Below, in pieces: positions 33,090-34,423 of a DNA stretch of 34,423 nucleotides. The stretch spans positions 1 through 34,423 of the forward strand of contig JAJNBM010000010.1 of the NCBI GenBank assembly GCA_021156165.1, in the 5' to 3' direction. Position 1 is the first letter of the stretch. Each line of letters starts with the position of its first letter. The notes beneath the pieces are model-generated. The model saw only the letters and a list, made by a program, of their open reading frames with translations. It had not been told where the DNA came from and searched no databases. Source of the DNA: Gammaproteobacteria bacterium (GTDB lineage: Bacteria; Pseudomonadota; Gammaproteobacteria; UBA1113). The translations under genes were made by a program, and so were the position numbers.

Positions 33090-33102
33090 AAGGTTTGATC
33101 CG

Positions 33103-34287
33103 CTATTTTTTAGTTTCAAAAGCCTTTTGCAAGGCCTGAGTGATATCGGCTTGCAAATCTTCTACGGCTTCAATGCCTACCGATAAACGTACTAGAGTGT
33201 TATCGATGCTTAGCGCCGCTCGCCGTTCTGGTGGCAGCGAGGCATGTGTCATCAGCGCAGGATGGCACACTAAGCTTTCTACACCGCCTAAGCTTTCAGC
33301 CAAAGTAAATATACGCAATTGCTCTAAGAAAAGCTTGGTTTCACGTAAGCCCCCTTGCAAACGCATACCAATCATACCACCAAAATGGCGCATTTGCTGT
33401 TTGGCCAATGCATGTTGTGGATGAGAATCAAGGCCTGGATAGATGACTGACTTAACATGGGGCTGGCTGGTAAGCCATTGCGCCAAAGACAGGGCATTAG
33501 TGCAATGGCGTTCCATGCGCAAAGCCAAGGTCTTAATACCGCGCAAGGCGAGAAATGCATCGAAGGGGCCTGCAATAGCGCCCACGGAATTTTGTATAAA
33601 AGCCATTTGCTCAACTAAAGTGGGATTATTGCCTACAACCGCTATACCGCCTACCATATCGGAATGGCCATTTAAATATTTTGTGGCAGAATGCACGACG
33701 ATATCGGCGCCCAAAAGCAAAGGTTGCTGTAAATAAGGAGTGGCGAAGGTGTTATCTACCACTGTCATTAAACCCAAGGCTTTAGCCTGATCTAACAGTG
33801 CTTTTAAATTGGTTATTTTGAGTAGGGGATTGGTGGGTGTTTCCAGCCATAATAATTTAGTTTTTGGCGTTACATACTGCTTTAAATCGACTTTAGGCAG
33901 GCTGAAATCACCATAACTAAAAGATAATGCGGCACTGCGAGTACGTACCTGGTTAAATAAACGCACTGTGCCGCCATAGAGATCGTCACTGGCAATGACG
34001 TGATCGCCGCTGTTCAGTAATTCCAGTATAGAAGAGATGGCCGCCATGCCCGAAGCAAAAGCAAAACCAGCGGTACCGCCTTCTAAATCAGCCACACAAC
34101 GCTCATAAGCACCGCGGGTTGGATTTTGTGTTCGTGAGTATTCGTAGCCTAAATGTTGGCCTGGGCTTTCTTGCGCATAAGTAGAGGTAGCATAAATAGG
34201 TGGCATGACAGCCCCCGTGCTGGGATCGGGCGACTGGCCAGCATGGATAACACGAGTATCAAAGGCTTGTTTAGTCATATTATACAT
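33103..34287 (-). CDS. Cystathionine gamma-synthase/lyase family PLP enzyme
   Basis: This 394-residue enzyme belongs to the Cys/Met metabolism PLP family (MetB, MetC, gamma-lyase). Seen are RVIHAGQSPDPSTGAVMPPI at the start, YSRTQNPTR, ASGMAAI (PLP phosphate region), SDDLYGGT, VDNTFATP, and the PLP-binding Lys in SATKYLNGHSD. The C-terminal SLGGVESLVCHPALMTHAS is also typical. The members differ subtly, so MetB (O-acyl-homoserine to cystathionine) versus gamma-lyase cannot be decided here. ATG 34287 and ATG 34278 are both possible; the latter has GGAT at a suitable distance. It is first in the minus-strand cluster leading to the permease, trxB and infA. Confidence 0.9.
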   Translation of the reverse strand: MYNMTKQAFDTRVIHAGQSPDPSTGAVMPPIYATSTYAQESPGQHLGYEYSRTQNPTRGAYERCVADLEGGTAGFAFASGMAAISSILELLNSGDHVIASDDLYGGTVRLFNQVRTRSAALSFSYGDFSLPKVDLKQYVTPKTKLLWLETPTNPLLKITNLKALLDQAKALGLMTVVDNTFATPYLQQPLLLGADIVVHSATKYLNGHSDMVGGIAVVGNNPTLVEQMAFIQNSVGAIAGPFDAFLALRGIKTLALRMERHCTNALSLAQWLTSQPHVKSVIYPGLDSHPQHALAKQQMRHFGGMIGMRLQGGLRETKLFLEQLRIFTLAESLGGVESLVCHPALMTHASLPPERRAALSIDNTLVRLSVGIEAVEDLQADITQALQKAFETKK

Positions 34288-34306
34288 CCATTGAGGACAA
34301 AGCGTT

Positions 34307-34335
34307 AGTCTACCATTTCAGCTAAATCATGACAA
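34307..34335 (-). promoter_or_regulatory. Probable sigma-70 promoter of the cystathionine enzyme operon
   Basis: On the minus strand, TTGTCA (34335-34330, 5/6 to -35) and TAGACT (34312-34307, 4/6 to -10) are 17 bases apart. Transcription would start near 34300, about 15-20 bases before the possible start codons. Confidence 0.4.
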
Positions 34336-34423
34336 TGTATAATGTGTCACAGAAAATGAATTGAATCAGTGCCGTATCTTCTTTCATAGCTTTCGCCGTT
34401 GCCTACGAACTTCCAGAACTCAC

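Overview
The window looks like chromosomal DNA of an AT-leaning gammaproteobacterium. Gammaproteobacterial gene orders are kept: dapA-bamC-purC, rnhB-dnaE, tolQRAB-pal-cpoB-queE, and ppiD / recA-recX-alaS. A MutH homologue and a sensor/regulator pair resembling the Legionella Lqs proteins point towards the Legionellales (Legionella/Coxiella relatives). That placement is inference; there is no rRNA here to test it.

Layout. 1-2 kb: an unknown membrane protein, a ComEA-type helix-hairpin-helix protein and a YiiX-like amidase. 2-9.7 kb: dapA, a shortened bamC and purC; tRNA-Ser(CGA) directly followed by pncB; then rnhB-dnaE. 10-13.5 kb: an AlkA glycosylase and an LqsS/LqsR-like two-component pair. 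13.7-20 kb: phhB on the minus strand, then the Tol-Pal envelope operon ending in queE. 20-23 kb: mutH, and a Do-type protease plus ZIP transporter on the minus strand, enclosed by two inverted 127-bp repeats. 23-29 kb: ppiD lacking its parvulin domain, recA, recX (apparent CTG start) and alaS. 29-30.3 kb: two accessory-looking genes, one HEPN-like and one GIY-YIG. 30.4-34.3 kb, minus strand: a cystathionine synthase/lyase, an amino-acid permease, trxB and infA.

The most unusual aspect is the density of short palindromic repeats. Family A (about 60 bp, GTAGGGG...CCCCTAC, two internal hairpins) occurs about seven times. Two copies lie in frame inside essential-type genes, dnaE and the 5' end of tolB, and both are read in the same frame; a third supplies the stop codon of ppiD. 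This is reminiscent of Rickettsia palindromic elements. Family B is a 142-bp element with about 30-bp terminal inverted repeats (two full copies, one half copy, one variant); both full copies lie between convergent genes. Family C is the 127-bp inverted pair, one copy of which contains the mutH start codon. No CRISPR array, rRNA, prophage or transposase gene was seen.
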